Shown here piece by piece: positions 43,441-54,295 of a stretch of DNA of 64,000 nucleotides. Location: positions 238,623,447 through 238,687,446 of the forward strand of contig CM077158.1 of assembly GCA_039583875.1 (NCBI GenBank), written 5' to 3'. The notes under the pieces are model-generated. The model was given only the letters and a program-made list of their open reading frames with translations. It was not told the DNA's origin and made no database searches. Origin of the DNA: Platanthera guangdongensis (Eukaryota > Streptophyta > Magnoliopsida > Asparagales > Orchidaceae). Each line of letters begins with the position of its first letter. Position 1 is the first letter of the stretch. Made by a program: the position numbers and the translations under genes.

Positions 43441-44334
43441 ACAAGGTTAAAAAAAGGTTTTCTTTCAAGCATGTCATGAATCACTTTCCAAAAACCTCAA
43501 TTATCATGAGGATGAGAAACCCCTATTAATTTTTTTTAATTTCATTTATATTCTAATCAACAATCATATCAAACATCATTTAGTAGGTGGGTGAAAAGTA
43601 CAAAAATAATCTAATCTTGAGATGGATGGCCACATGAGGTGTTGAGCAGCTGGCTTTATCCTTCAACAATCCAAACGGAAATAGTTCAAAGGAGGTATTA
43701 TGTGTGGGGTGAGGTGGTGGTGAGGGGGATAAAATCAATACTTGGCCTTGCTTCCCTGCCCAAATTTGTGAGCCTTGCTAGCTTCCAAAAACTCTGTTTC
43801 AAAGGTATACAAATGTTCATCTGCCTAGGAACATTTGGCAGGTTTTGGTAGAGAACGAGGATATCGCCCTACCGACATCACCGAATACTCAGGGCAATAG
43901 GCTCATATCTCCTTGGGAGTTACACCAATCCCCCCCTTGAATACTTGAAACTCTTATCACCCGTGGCGGTAGAAAGAGATTGCCCGGGGGCGATACTCTC
44001 TGTCCATTGATCGCCTTGGCGATAAGTTTATTTGCTCCAGGGCTATACTTTGGGTTGATGAACTATCCGGTCGTACGACCTATTGCAAAGGGCGATTGGG
44101 CTCAACCTACGATGCTTTAGGGCTACCATGTCTTCCATCTCCATATTACTTTCTTACATGTCTACCACTATACATATCAATTATAATTAAATAGACGAGT
44201 ATCACTTCAAAGTTTAAAATTCAAGTAAAAGTGGAAACTTTAATTAGTAGAATTTCGGGTACTATATTATAGAACTATGAAAATGTATGTTATGATTGAT
44301 GATGATATATAATTTGTATGTGTTGATATTATAG
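43441..44334 (+). other. Intron sequence before the acidic exon
   Basis: AT-rich DNA without recognised genes. It ends in GATATTATAG, the acceptor for the exon at 44335. Confidence 0.5.
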
Positions 44335-44453
44335 GAAGAGGACGAAGAAGAAGATGATGACGATGAAGACGATAATGATGAGGATTATGCATATGAAAGA
44401 GATGATCACGACGATGAAATGAATCATCCCCGGCATTGTGATGCCATAAAGAG
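44335..44453 (+). CDS. Acidic exon, probable histone deacetylase C-terminal tail
   Basis: The exon encodes a run of Glu and Asp (EEDEEEDDDDEDDNDEDY), then YERDDHDDEMNHPRHCDAIK, from acceptor ATTATAG|GAA (phase 0) to donor AAGAG|GTATTC (phase 2). The preceding deacetylase exon ends in phase 0 after MEFEE, and plant class I deacetylases carry an acidic segment at this point, so joining is plausible. The tail itself is too variable to prove family membership. An unrelated gene is possible. Confidence 0.6.
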
Positions 44454-44520
44454 GTATTCACATGTTTTATTCTCTCAAATATGTATTTTTATTAATAATG
44501 TGAATAATTATTATGTGCAG

Positions 44521-44593
44521 GAAATCTCCATCCGATAACAATCGTAATGGTAGGATGAATATGGAAGTTGATGGAATTGATGTCAAAGTTCAG
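44521..44593 (+). CDS. Next exon of the same gene
   Basis: From acceptor TATGTGCAG|GAAATC to donor GTTCAG|GTAATT. With the two bases carried over it reads RKSPSDNNRNGRMNMEVDG and IDVKVQ without a stop. Phase agreement with 44335-44453 (67-bp intron) is good evidence that the two exons are spliced. A following terminal exon was not found before the gap. Confidence 0.6.
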
Positions 44594-46602
44594 GTAATTT
44601 CTTATAGACCACTGCTACAGGCTTCCACAAAGTAGTTGTGATTAAGTGGCACTCACCTCTTGAGCTCATGCTTTAAAAGTGAGTCTTCCGGGTGATAATA
44701 TGATTTAATGACAACCGAATAATGCCAAATTTATATATGTGGTATAATTGAAACTCATTGTTTGTTAATATACACTTCTGTTGAGTTGTTAAGGTATGCT
44801 AGGGCATTGAGTTACTCTAACATAAGTTGGTGAAATACATGTTACTGTAGAAGTACCATTTGTTCGATCCTCATCCATGGAGTTGAGCTTTTTTGTTTGA
44901 TATGGCTTGACCACTTAAGTATTTCATCTAGTTTAAGTTCCCCTTAGTTTCTGCTCACTAACAAGTGGCATTAGAACCGATGATTCGGCTAGGATCAACT
45001 ATATTCATGTGGTTTGTGGCCTCTATGAGTCTTTGGCGCTTTCACCATAGTATTCAAGATTGGTTAACCATGATGACTCCACGTAGTTGACTAGTTGATT
45101 GTGCTCCTAGTGCATGATAATTGATAATGTTGAAATGTTACCGTTTGAGGGGTAGTTATGGACAATATAGAGAGCTCTCACGTGAGAAGACTAATGTTGA
45201 TGCACGTGTGAGCATGATTTAGTTCCATAGCGGATAGAAAAAAAATAGGTTGGTGTAAAATATCTTGCTACTCCCCCTAACAAGCAACATCAGAGTTGAT
45301 AGTTCAGTTGGAATCAACTATCTTTATTCATATTAATTTTTGCACCCACTTGTCTTGAATGCTTCACCATGATTAACAAGGTTCAAGAGGGTTTGATGCA
45401 TTTGGAGTCAGTTAAGAGGATAAAGTTTAAAGTTTAAATACAAATATGAAATCTAAGTCGAGAGAAGAACGCGGACAATTAGTCTCCATCGAAAGGCACT
45501 CCAACAAGGGTTCTCCACACAATAGCAATCCAAATTTGTGCAACAATAATTTTCCAGTCCTCCACCCAAACATTCAATAAAAATGTTTGGTTAAGACATT
45601 TATGCATATTTTCACATGGAATAGGAAAATAGATGATAAAATCTGCCTCAAAGTTAGGGATCAATTCAAAACTCATTTGCCACCAGTGGAGACAAGTTTA
45701 CTATCACCACTCACACGGATAAAAATCCATTTATCTCACAACTTTTGAAGATCGGATGATAAAACCAATATACCAGACAGAGCACTCCAGACTCCGGAGG
45801 AGGAACTTGGAGTTGTCGGCCTTGCTTCTTCATGCACTGACGCTTGTTATTCTTCGATCCTTTTCTTTCTACGGCTTGACTGCCTTATATCGTAAGATGA
45901 AAGTGGAGGGAAGCATTGGGTCCCACAGTGAAGTAAAATGAATGAAAATAATCCAAAGAAATACCCCCTTGAAGCAACCAGCTTGGTAGAAATAACCCCA
46001 GGTCGCGCAAATGAGTTTTCGGAGGGGCTTCCATGCTAACTGTACCATGGTCATTGAAGGATTTTCGGAGGCCTTCCGACTATGAGAGAAGTGGGAGAAG
46101 CTTCCTTGGAGTATTTGGTAGAGGCATTGACAAGGAGGAAAATGTACCCCGTCAAATAACAGGGAAGAAGAAAAGCTCTTGAAATGCGTCAATCCCTCGA
46201 AAAGGATTTGTCCTCAAATCTGGAGGCTCTTTGAACATAAAAGATCCACTCCTTTGTGGCACAACCACACTAACCAAATAAATATCGGACTCCGACTAAT
46301 AGACGCCATTGTAGGTCGTTTGTCATCAACACTACATATTGTAGATCATGAAATTGCCAACTCGACGAAGTCTTCAAACTAGCAACAAGAGTCCTTTGGG
46401 AATCAACCATTGACCGCTGATTTCCAGACATTCACATGAAATTAGCTCCCTGCTTGAGGCCATCGTCACATATGCTCTCCTTCTTGAACAAACGATGTAA
46501 TCGCAAAACACCATCCATCACGTCTAACCAAATTGATCTTTGCAAGTCAAGGCGATGCCTGGAAGAAAAATAAAAAAAACTGTCACAAATTCTAATTTCG
46601 AC
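44594..46602. other. No confident gene before the assembly gap
   Basis: AT-rich sequence; short open frames here have no recognisable motif. On the minus strand around 46190-46230 the peptide PDLRTNPFRG resembles the end of a gypsy polyprotein, so 45750-46600 may be retroelement debris. The end of the deacetylase gene could also lie here. Confidence 0.35.
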
Positions 46603-47102
46603 NNNNNNNNNNNNNNNNNNNNNNNNNNNNNNNNNNNNNNNNNNNNNNNNNNNNNNNNNNNNNNNNNNNNNNNNNNNNNNNNNNNNNNNNNNNNNNNNNN
46701 NNNNNNNNNNNNNNNNNNNNNNNNNNNNNNNNNNNNNNNNNNNNNNNNNNNNNNNNNNNNNNNNNNNNNNNNNNNNNNNNNNNNNNNNNNNNNNNNNNNN
46801 NNNNNNNNNNNNNNNNNNNNNNNNNNNNNNNNNNNNNNNNNNNNNNNNNNNNNNNNNNNNNNNNNNNNNNNNNNNNNNNNNNNNNNNNNNNNNNNNNNNN
46901 NNNNNNNNNNNNNNNNNNNNNNNNNNNNNNNNNNNNNNNNNNNNNNNNNNNNNNNNNNNNNNNNNNNNNNNNNNNNNNNNNNNNNNNNNNNNNNNNNNNN
47001 NNNNNNNNNNNNNNNNNNNNNNNNNNNNNNNNNNNNNNNNNNNNNNNNNNNNNNNNNNNNNNNNNNNNNNNNNNNNNNNNNNNNNNNNNNNNNNNNNNNN
47101 NN
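46603..47102. other. Assembly gap (500 N)
   Basis: Exactly 500 undetermined bases, a typical placeholder length. Whatever completes the LTR at 47103 is hidden here. Confidence 0.99.
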
Positions 47103-48639
47103 AAATCTAATCACAGCACTAAGTTAAACAAGAGCTAAGCACAGAAAAATCAAGGCCAGAAACAAAAATGAAACAAGCAAGACCAGAAGACACAAAGGAA
47201 ATATAGTGGTTCCCCTAAACTTGGGTACATCCACTCTTCTACCACCCTAGGTAGGAATCCACTACAGGATGAGTTGATCAGGTGTCCTGGGCACCAATGA
47301 GCTTTTGATAAGGTGCTCAAAAACCAAAGCAGATTTTTTGATCAGGTGTCTTGCCACCAATGAGCTTTTGACAAGGTGCTCAAAAACCAAGCTCAAACTT
47401 TTGAAGGGAGTTTGAGAAACCCTTTACAGAGAGGGGGTGAGAGGGTGATGGAAGTCTTCTCTTTCTCAAACAACTGAGAAGACTATGTGGATTGTTGATG
47501 TCAAAGCTCCCCCTGAATCCTTGAGATCTTCAGGAAGAAAAGCTTTGCTGAGGGTGATAGGCCTTCAAAGATTGAACTCCAGCAATAGATGATTTCAGTA
47601 ATAGCTGAAATGTTGAATGTCTGGAGTCTGGAAATATGTTAGCCTTGAACACTTTGAAAACTAAAGAGATCTGAAGATTTTTGAAAGCTTGATCTCCTTG
47701 GATGAGTGTTCTTCAGAATTCTTTTTGGCAGAATATTTTGAATGTGTCTTTGTAATCTCTATTCTGTGTGTCTCTCTCTGTGTGTCTGTTTTCTCAAAAA
47801 TTCTGTCTTTTATTCTCTGGTACAGGATAGAATAACATTCTCTGTCAAGAATAGCCGTTAGCCTGCATTGATTGCATCCTTAATTGCCAAATCTCTTCTG
47901 GGGGAAAGTCCACAAAAATATTCCTTGAAAAATCCCTTGAAACTTGGTCCAGAAATAAATGAAAACGGCTAGGAAATCTCTGAATTAATTGCAAAATAAC
48001 TCCTTGACTGATTTGAATTTGAATTAGAAACATCCTGGAAGTTATCTGAAATCGTCGAACTGAGCTCTGCTATCGTCGAGCTGAGCTCAGCGATCTGGAA
48101 ACATACAGCAGCAAAATATCGTCGATCTGAGCTCAAAGATCGTCGAACTGAGCTCAGAGATAAAGATCCAAAGCAGAGTCAAAATCGTCGACCTGAGCTC
48201 ACCGATCGTCGAGCTGAGCTCAGTGATCTGGAAACATACAGCAGCAAAATATCGTCGATCTGAGCTCAAAGATCGTCGAACTGAGCTCAGAGATAAAGAT
48301 CCAAAGCAGAGTCAAAATCATCGACCTGAGCTTACCGATCGTCGAATGGAGTTCGACGATATAATGAAGTTGAGCTCAGCGATCGTCGAATGGAGTTCGA
48401 TGACTGTCGAGGTTGAGCTAGACGATCGTCGATCGGAGTTCGACGAATCGTCGTGCTGAGCTCGATGATGTGACTTAGTCTCCAAATACAAAATCTTGGT
48501 CTTCAGGGCAACTTCCAAACCTAGACTTCTAACCCTTAGACTCAATTCTATTTGACCTATTAAGCTATACAGGAGGTCAAGCAAAGGTTCCTAGAGACAT
48601 AGTGATCCTGACCCAAATTAGTAATAGGGTGTTCCAACA
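47103..48639 (-). repeat. Sirevirus-type LTR, second family, inner end in the gap
   Basis: On the minus strand it begins TGTTGGAACACCC at 48639. It has a U3 hairpin array (48470 down to 48052), a conserved GTGGATGTACCC..GGGGAACCACTATA block (about 47240-47200), and runs into the gap roughly 100 bp before its expected end. It is related to, but diverged from, the LTR at 2276-4163. It cannot be told whether this is a solo LTR or the edge of a full element. Confidence 0.8.
48052..48470 (-). repeat. U3 hairpin array of the second LTR family
   Basis: Repeated ATCGTCGA and GAGCTCAG words form units such as ATCGTCGAACTGAGCTCAG with small inverted repeats. A longer duplication of about 130 bp (48093-48185 versus 48229-48322) includes the array. 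The offset from the LTR start (about 170-590 nt) matches the array position in the first LTR family. Confidence 0.8.
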
Positions 48640-48977
48640 CAAACTCCTCAAATGGAAACCAAGATGCACTCCTGAGATTTCTTGTCAAGTTTTGACCTCT
48701 CCTCCTTGGGGACATGAACATGTGCCTTGCAACCAAACACCCGCACATGTCCATAAGACACTTCCTTCCCGTACCAAATATGCTCTGGAATATCACCATC
48801 CAAAGGTGAAGAGGGGGAAAAATTGATCAAATGCATGGCAGCTCGTGCGACATCAACCCAAAACTGCTTGTCAATACTGGCCTAGGAGATCTTACACTTG
48901 ATCTTCTCCACAATCATCCTATTCATCCTTCTCATGCACGATGTCATATATCCAGCAATTAGCGTCAAAGGCTCCAA
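48640..48977 (-). pseudogene. Copia integrase/pol fragment, downstream part
   Basis: The minus strand encodes RRMNRMIVEKIKCKIS, DKQFWVDVARAAMHLINFSP, DGDIPEHIWYGKEVSYGHVR and KEERSKLDKKSQECI, the C-terminal part of a copia integrase core and the segment after it. It begins at the solo LTR (48978) and ends at the LTR at 48639. The upstream part of the same element is at 62734-63060. Confidence 0.85.
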
Positions 48978-49265
48978 TGTATTTTAAAGTCTTTATTTTC
49001 AAGAATAGCTAAATCACCTAAAGAGGGGTGAATAGGTTTTTTAGTCCTTAGTGACTTATCTTTAGTTTTCTTTTCTTTAGGAGCTTTATTAGTTGGTTTG
49101 ATTTTACTTTCAAGATATGTAACCTGCAAAACAACAAATGCACAAAGCACACACAAGATTTATAGTGGTTCCCCTAACAAGGGTACATCCACTTTTCCTC
49201 TCACCTATCCAACTATCTTGTTAGACTAGACACTTCTCCAAAACTCTGCTCCAAAGAGCTTACAC

Positions 49266-49634
49266 CTCAGATCCATCAGGATCTCTCAGACTCCTCCAAG
49301 ACTTACAACTTAGCCACAAGGGCCTACAACTCAGTGATCAGTAAATCACCTACCTCAGGCCAAAGGCCCTACACTCAGGTTGGGAGGACAGCCCTACCTC
49401 AGATCCATAAGGGATCCTATAATTCAGAGAGAATGACTCTCCTATAATCTCAGGCACACAGGCGCTACCTCAGATCTGCAGCTAGATCCTACCTCAGGCA
49501 CAAGTGACCTACAGCTCAGTAAGAATGACTCACCTACCTCGGACTTGAAATCAAGTCCTACAGCTCAGATTCTCAACAGAATCCTACCTCAGAGCAAATT
49601 TGGTCCTACCACTCAGATCCAATTGGATCCTACA
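49266..49634 (-). repeat. Array of short hairpins with changing, complementary arms
   Basis: Units of about 20-28 bp are bounded by CTCAG and CCTAC words on the + strand. Inside, each unit has its own inverted repeat: GATCC/GGATC (49270-49283), GTGAT/ATCAC (49334-49349), GGCC/GGCC (49358-49368), GATCC/GGATC (49402-49416), GAGAG/CTCTC (49427-49441), GATCT/AGATC (49473-49488), GGACTTGA/TCAAGTCC (49541-49558), GATTCT/AGAATC (49568-49583), GATCC/GGATC (49616-49629). Arms differ between units but pair within each unit. The array lies in U3, upstream of the TATA-like block. Confidence 0.85.
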
Positions 49635-50485
49635 AGATGGAAGTAGGTTGTATGGTTGATCTTGACACAAGAGATGTTTCTTTATGCCAAGGTTCTGGAC
49701 AGAGATAACCTCACCCCACTATGACTCCAGGAAAATATTTTTTGAGTCTACTTTTACCTGAACTGAGATGTACTCGGTCTTAGCTTCTTCTTCTCAGCTC
49801 CAGAGATTTTTCTTGCTGGGACTGAGGAGTGACTACAGCAAAACTTGCTGCTACCTGAGCTGAGAGAATCCCAGACCAACTTCTTCTCAGCATCAAGGAT
49901 GTAGATCTTGCTTTGGCTTGTGCCGAAAGAATCTTACAGACAACTATTTGCTTCTTCTTTCTTTCTTGAGCTGAGGAGATTCAACCCTAACTTCTTCTTC
50001 ATAGACTCCAGTAGATATTCTTCAGAGATGTACAGCTGAATCTGTGAAGAACTTGCTGGTGCATATGGAAAATGGCACCGTCTATCCTGTTTTCTTCCTT
50101 CAGATATTTGCTTTGATCTTGTTGATGTCGATGGAGAAGACAATCAGCTAACTTATTTAGCTTTCATACTTGTTGTCTTGAGCTTCATGTTCTTCAATCA
50201 CAACAACAACGATGATGAAGAAGAACAACACCAAGGGCCCTTTTTTCTGTAAAAAGGCTTCTCCTTTTATTGATTGTAACCCAACGACTCTTTTAGCAGT
50301 GGGTCCCACACCATTAATGACCAGCTGCAACTTTGCTTTAATGTCAAATGTCGTATAGTAGCTATGTAATGCTTTTTGTCATGTACTGTAGCTTTCCCGC
50401 TATCAGTTTGAATAATGTTGACTTGTTGACTTGCTGACATCAACGCATGTGGACTTAACCAAAATTAAGCATTAGTAGAATATAC

Positions 50486-51000
50486 GTTGAGTGAATGAGC
50501 TTCACTCAACGCCAAGAAACTTAGACAGAATTTTGTCTATCTAGGCGTTGATAACGTTGAGTGAGCAAGCCTCACTCAACGCTTTTTGTCTTAACTTATT
50601 CTTCACCTTTTTCTGCATGCATGACGTTGAGAGCGTTGAGTGACCACACCTCACTCAACGCCTTGTTCCTTAGCCATGCTATCTGTATTTTAGGCATTGA
50701 GAGCATTGAGTGAGCACTCCTCACTCAAGGCTTTCTATCTTAACCAATTTCCTGCTTCTTCAGCATCTTAAGCATTGAGAGCATTGAGTGAGCACGCCTT
50801 ACTCAATGCTTTTTGCTTTAGCCAGATTTTCTGAATCATAGCATTGAGAGCGTTGAGTGAGCATGTCTCACTCAACGCTTTCTGCCTTAGCCAGATTTTC
50901 TGCTTCTTGGCATTGAGTGAGTAAACTCCACTCAACGTCTAACTACTTAATATATTTTCATTATGTTTATCTGGCGTTGAGTGAGTAAGCTACACTCAAC
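50486..51000 (-). repeat. GTTGAGTGAG/CTCACTCAAC hairpin array
   Basis: Eight hairpins spaced 60-80 bp apart (starts about 50486, 50556, 50635, 50705, 50781, 50851, 50911, 50975), with 8-10 bp stems and 4-7 nt loops. Three more lie across the gypsy insertion at 62284-62310, 62392-62417 and 62511-62528. The unit at 50781 has CATTGAGT paired with ACTCAATG where most have CGTTGAGT with ACTCAACG, a paired change. Linkers share CTTAGCCA and TTTTCTG words. Confidence 0.9.
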
Positions 51001-51022
51001 GTATTTGGACTTAGCCAAATCT

Positions 51023-51691
51023 TATACAACCTTGGGCTCGCGAGTAGCCCGACAGACAAGGAAGGAAGGCTGGCGAGACGGGGGAGGCCAACCCCCTCGA
51101 AAGGAAGGGACATCCCATGAGTTAGGGCGAGACCTCGCTAGAGAGATCTCGCTAGGCGAGACCTCCGGGCGCGGGCGAGACGAGCCCACAGGCGAGATCC
51201 CCCTAAGCTTGGCGGGTCCTTCCCCACTCGCCACATGAAAAAGATGGTCTCTACCCTTTTACCCATAAGGGGGATTTTACCTTTGTGCCCCAGATAGTTT
51301 TACATTTTTACCCCTGGAGGCCTGCATATAGCTCTCCAGAACAACGGAGTTGGGCTATTAGCAAACCCAGCCCATGGTGTTTTGGTCTTTTCAAGTGGAT
51401 TTAGAATTGATATTTACAGATCAGATTCAGAGGCCTATAAATAGACCGATAAGGTGCCTGAGAAGAGGTTGTTGAATCCTTCCACTTTCTTCCTCACAGG
51501 CACCTAGCTCAGCACTGGCTAGGGAGGGGAAGACTCTCAGTTCTTCCGGGTACGAGGCGGGACCTCCAAGCTGAGTCCCCTCGGTCTGTTTTCAGGTCAC
51601 TGACTCTCATCAGGAGGGTAGCGCAGGGAGAGTACTTGTGGGCTGCATCCTGTTTCGAACTCTAGGAGGGACCGGAAAGCTGGTTCCAACA
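51023..51691 (+). repeat. 5' LTR of the Tat element
   Basis: The right end is fixed by identity of its last 131 bp with 62088-62218, the left end by the AATCT duplication. It starts TATACAACC rather than TG and ends GGTTCCAACA. A TATA-like CTATAAATAG lies at about 51434-51443. Confidence 0.75.
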
Positions 51692-51734
51692 TTTTTGGTG
51701 TGGTGAGCGTGGAGGTAGCCCTCAGAGAAGAACC

Positions 51735-53221
51735 TTGAGCAACCACATGGCGGGAGATCACGGGGAAGGAGAAGGAGGGGAGTCGGATAACCAGGGGGAA
51801 TTTGTAGGGAGGGCCGAGTTTATGGCTTCAATCAAGGGGATCATGGATCTACTGCAAGGGATCTCGCGGCAGGGAGACTGTTCGACTCCACTGCCTCCAG
51901 CGCCAGCTCTCGCGACTCAGGAAGAACTCGTCTCGGCGCGAGTAGGAGAGGATGCCCCGGGGAGAAGGTCGGGAAAGGAGGTGATGATGGAAGGGAGCGG
52001 GAGAGACATGTCGGGAAGGGAGCTGTTCCCAAGCCCGGCGGTTACCATCTCGCAAGGAGAGGTCGTCGCGCGAGCAGGGGCAGTGAGACCGGCGGCGAGA
52101 GGGTCCCCTTTTTGCGAGCTGATCCCGTCCGCTCCCGTCCCGGAGGGCTTCCGAGAGCCCGAGATGAACTACTACGTAGGGAAGGATGATCCTCTCAACC
52201 ACTTGCAGTGGTTAGAAGACGCTGTCTCGATCAGACCCATGACAGACGCGTTTAAGTGCCGCCTTTTTGCAATCACCCTAAAGGACAAAGCTAGGGACTG
52301 GTTCCATCAACTCCCGACCGGTTCGATATACTGCTTCGAGGACTTGAGTAGGAGTTTTCAGCTCCGGTTCTCCACGTCAAAGAAGAGGAAAAAGAATCCG
52401 GAGTCGATCTTCTTAATCAAGCAGAGGGCGGAGGAATCGCTGGCTCAGTACGTGGATAGGTTTCAAGAAGAGATTCTGGATATACAGGAGGTGCCAGGGT
52501 TCGCCCTCCAGATGGCCTTCACGGTGGGACTGCGGGAAGGATTCTTCAAGATGAGCCTCACCCGGAAGGCACCGCTGTCCTTTGAGGGCCTGATGGAGAA
52601 GGCGACAAAGGAGATAGCGATGGAGGCGGCAAACCCAGCTTTTGCAAAGAAGCTAGCAAGGCTCGCTGAGGTAGAGTCGAAGGAGTAAGGTGGGAGGCAA
52701 CCGGAGGCAAGGAGAAGAGAGGAGCCAAGGGTGCAGGCGTATCCGGAGCTGGGGTGGAGACAGCAGGGAGGCCTAGCCCCAGGGCAAGGTAGGGGATTTC
52801 CCCAAGGGGGGAGGAACCAACCGGGAGGACCAGGAAGGTTCCATCAGCAGGGGTGGGGATACGGTCATAGACCACCCCTACCCCCTCCGCAGCAGGCAAT
52901 GGCCATCGGCCGAGGCAGAGGAAGGGGTCGGGAGAGAGGAAGAGGAGCCGGAGCAGGGAGAAGGAGGAACCCTCGGGAAGGAGGACAGGGGGGGAGGTGG
53001 TGATGCCATATTGTGACTTCCACGAGGAGGAAGGTCACGCAACGGCTACCTGCCCAGATTTCTTAGAGATGAGGAGAACTCGAGGGGCAGGAGAGCAGCC
53101 CAGGCCGGTGAGGATAGAGGAAGTAACAGTTGCTAGAGAAGAGGATCGCTGTGTGGATCGAGCAGATGAAGGAGACCGCGGGAGAATCAGAGTGATCAAT
53201 GGGGGGGGGGGGTGGGGATAG
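51735..53221 (+). pseudogene. Tat-element gag
   Basis: ATG at 51735. The capsid domain (about 52145-52640) has DDPLNHLQWLEDAV, FKCRLFAITLKDKARDWF, LSRSFQLRFSTSKKR and FTVGLREGFF. A stop at 52686-52688 is followed, in the same frame, by a glycine/arginine/glutamine-rich segment (RGRGRGRERGRG). The zinc-binding motif YCDFHEEEGHATATCPD (53003-53053, Cys-His-His-Cys spacing of Tat/Athila gag) is in the next frame. Both frame changes fall at G homopolymers (about 52988-52996 and 53201-53212) and could be sequencing errors. Confidence 0.85.
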
Positions 53222-53883
53222 AGGCGGCTCGAAAGGCGAGCCTCCACACTATGTACCGCCGAAGCGTCGCCTCAACTTCACAATCCCCTCCTCCAGATGA
53301 AAAGATTACATTTTCAAGAAAAGACATGCCTGACCATGAGGACCCCTTCTGTGACGCGCTTGTGATACAGACCGCCATCAAAAACTTCACGATGTCGCAG
53401 ATCCTAGTGGACAATGGGAGCTCAGTGAACGTGATTTTCAAGAAGGCATTCAATGCAATGAGAGTGGAGGCCCGGAGGGTGCTGGCGGCGGATGGACCGC
53501 TGTTTGGGTTGTCAGGGGAGAGGAAAGAAGTCGAGGGGGGAGTAGGGCTTCAGGTGACCCTGGGAGGGCTGTCCCGGAATTGCCGCTTTGTCATAGTAGA
53601 TGCCCCCAGTAGCTACAACGCTATCTTTGGGCGCCCCTTGATCAACGCTTTCAGATGCGTCCCATCCTCGTTTCACCAGTGCTTGAAGTTGAATTCGGGA
53701 GGGACCCAAATCAGGGTACGAGGAGACCCAAAGGCTGCTAGGGAGTGCTACGTGATGGCAGTTAACACCATCACCCGGCGGGGGATGCGGAGGAGTTGGA
53801 GAAGCGGATGGAGCAATTGCAACAAGAACAGGGAGGTGGGGAAGAGCAAAGGGAGCAGGAAGGTGCTGAAGGAGGAGAGGTAG
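53212..53883 (+). pseudogene. Tat-element aspartic protease
   Basis: The frame contains the retropepsin block QILVDNGSSVNVIFKKAF (about 53398-53452) and SYNAIFGRPLINAFR (about 53611-53655), the usual flap-to-C-terminal landmark. The active site reads DNG where related elements have DGG or DTG. An acidic G/A-rich linker follows (53790-54300) before RT. The long minus-strand frame over this segment is only its shadow. Confidence 0.82.
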
Positions 53884-54295
53884 TGATGGCAGGGGGTATT
53901 GCGGAGGAACCAGAAATGGCGGGAGAGGAGTTCGGGGAGATGATAGTAGTAGAAAAAGGGGAGGAAAGTGCGAAGGGGGAGGAAGAGGAGGTAAGGAGCC
54001 CGGGCCTGGGGGGAGGCTTGAAGTGGCTGGAAAGGAGGGTGAAGAGGCGGAGGCAACAGGGGGAGAGGAGCCAAGGGGAGAGGTACGAAGGAGAGAAAGA
54101 AGGCAGAGGGAAGAAGAGGGAGGGCCGCCCAGGGAGGGGGCCCGACCAGGAAAGAGAAGGGTCTCACGACAGGAGGAAGAGGATGCAAGCAAGTGGGAGA
54201 TGGGGCAGCCGGAGGAAGAGAGGATGATGGCCAACGTAGAAGGCAAAACCAAGGTGCAGGATGTGCAGGCAGGGCAGGAAGGAGAGGAAGAGTCG

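Larger units (their letters stand above)
17295..44334 (+). other. Putative 27-kb intron of the histone deacetylase, filled with transposons
   Basis: The donor after 17294 (GAG|GTAGAA) has no downstream deacetylase exon until the acidic phase-compatible exon at 44335. All intervening sequence that I can classify is transposon, repeat or plastid-derived. The bracketing is inferred from phase, strand and the expected acidic tail. An RNA read crossing 17294 to 44335 would prove it. Confidence 0.6.
48978..51022 (-). repeat. Solo LTR (third Sirevirus-type family), inner-end part
   Basis: On the minus strand the LTR starts TGTTGGGTCG at 62733, is interrupted by the gypsy element, continues from 51022 and ends TTTAAAATACA at 48978, about 2.55 kb in total. 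It contains the GTGGATGTACCC..GGGGAACCACTATAAAT block shared with the other two families (about 49195-49155), about 185 bp from its end. The flanks are the two halves of one copia integrase, with about 35 codons missing and no target duplication. Confidence 0.78.

Noticed and set aside
46524..47127. Open frames across the N run
   Set aside because: They consist of undetermined bases.
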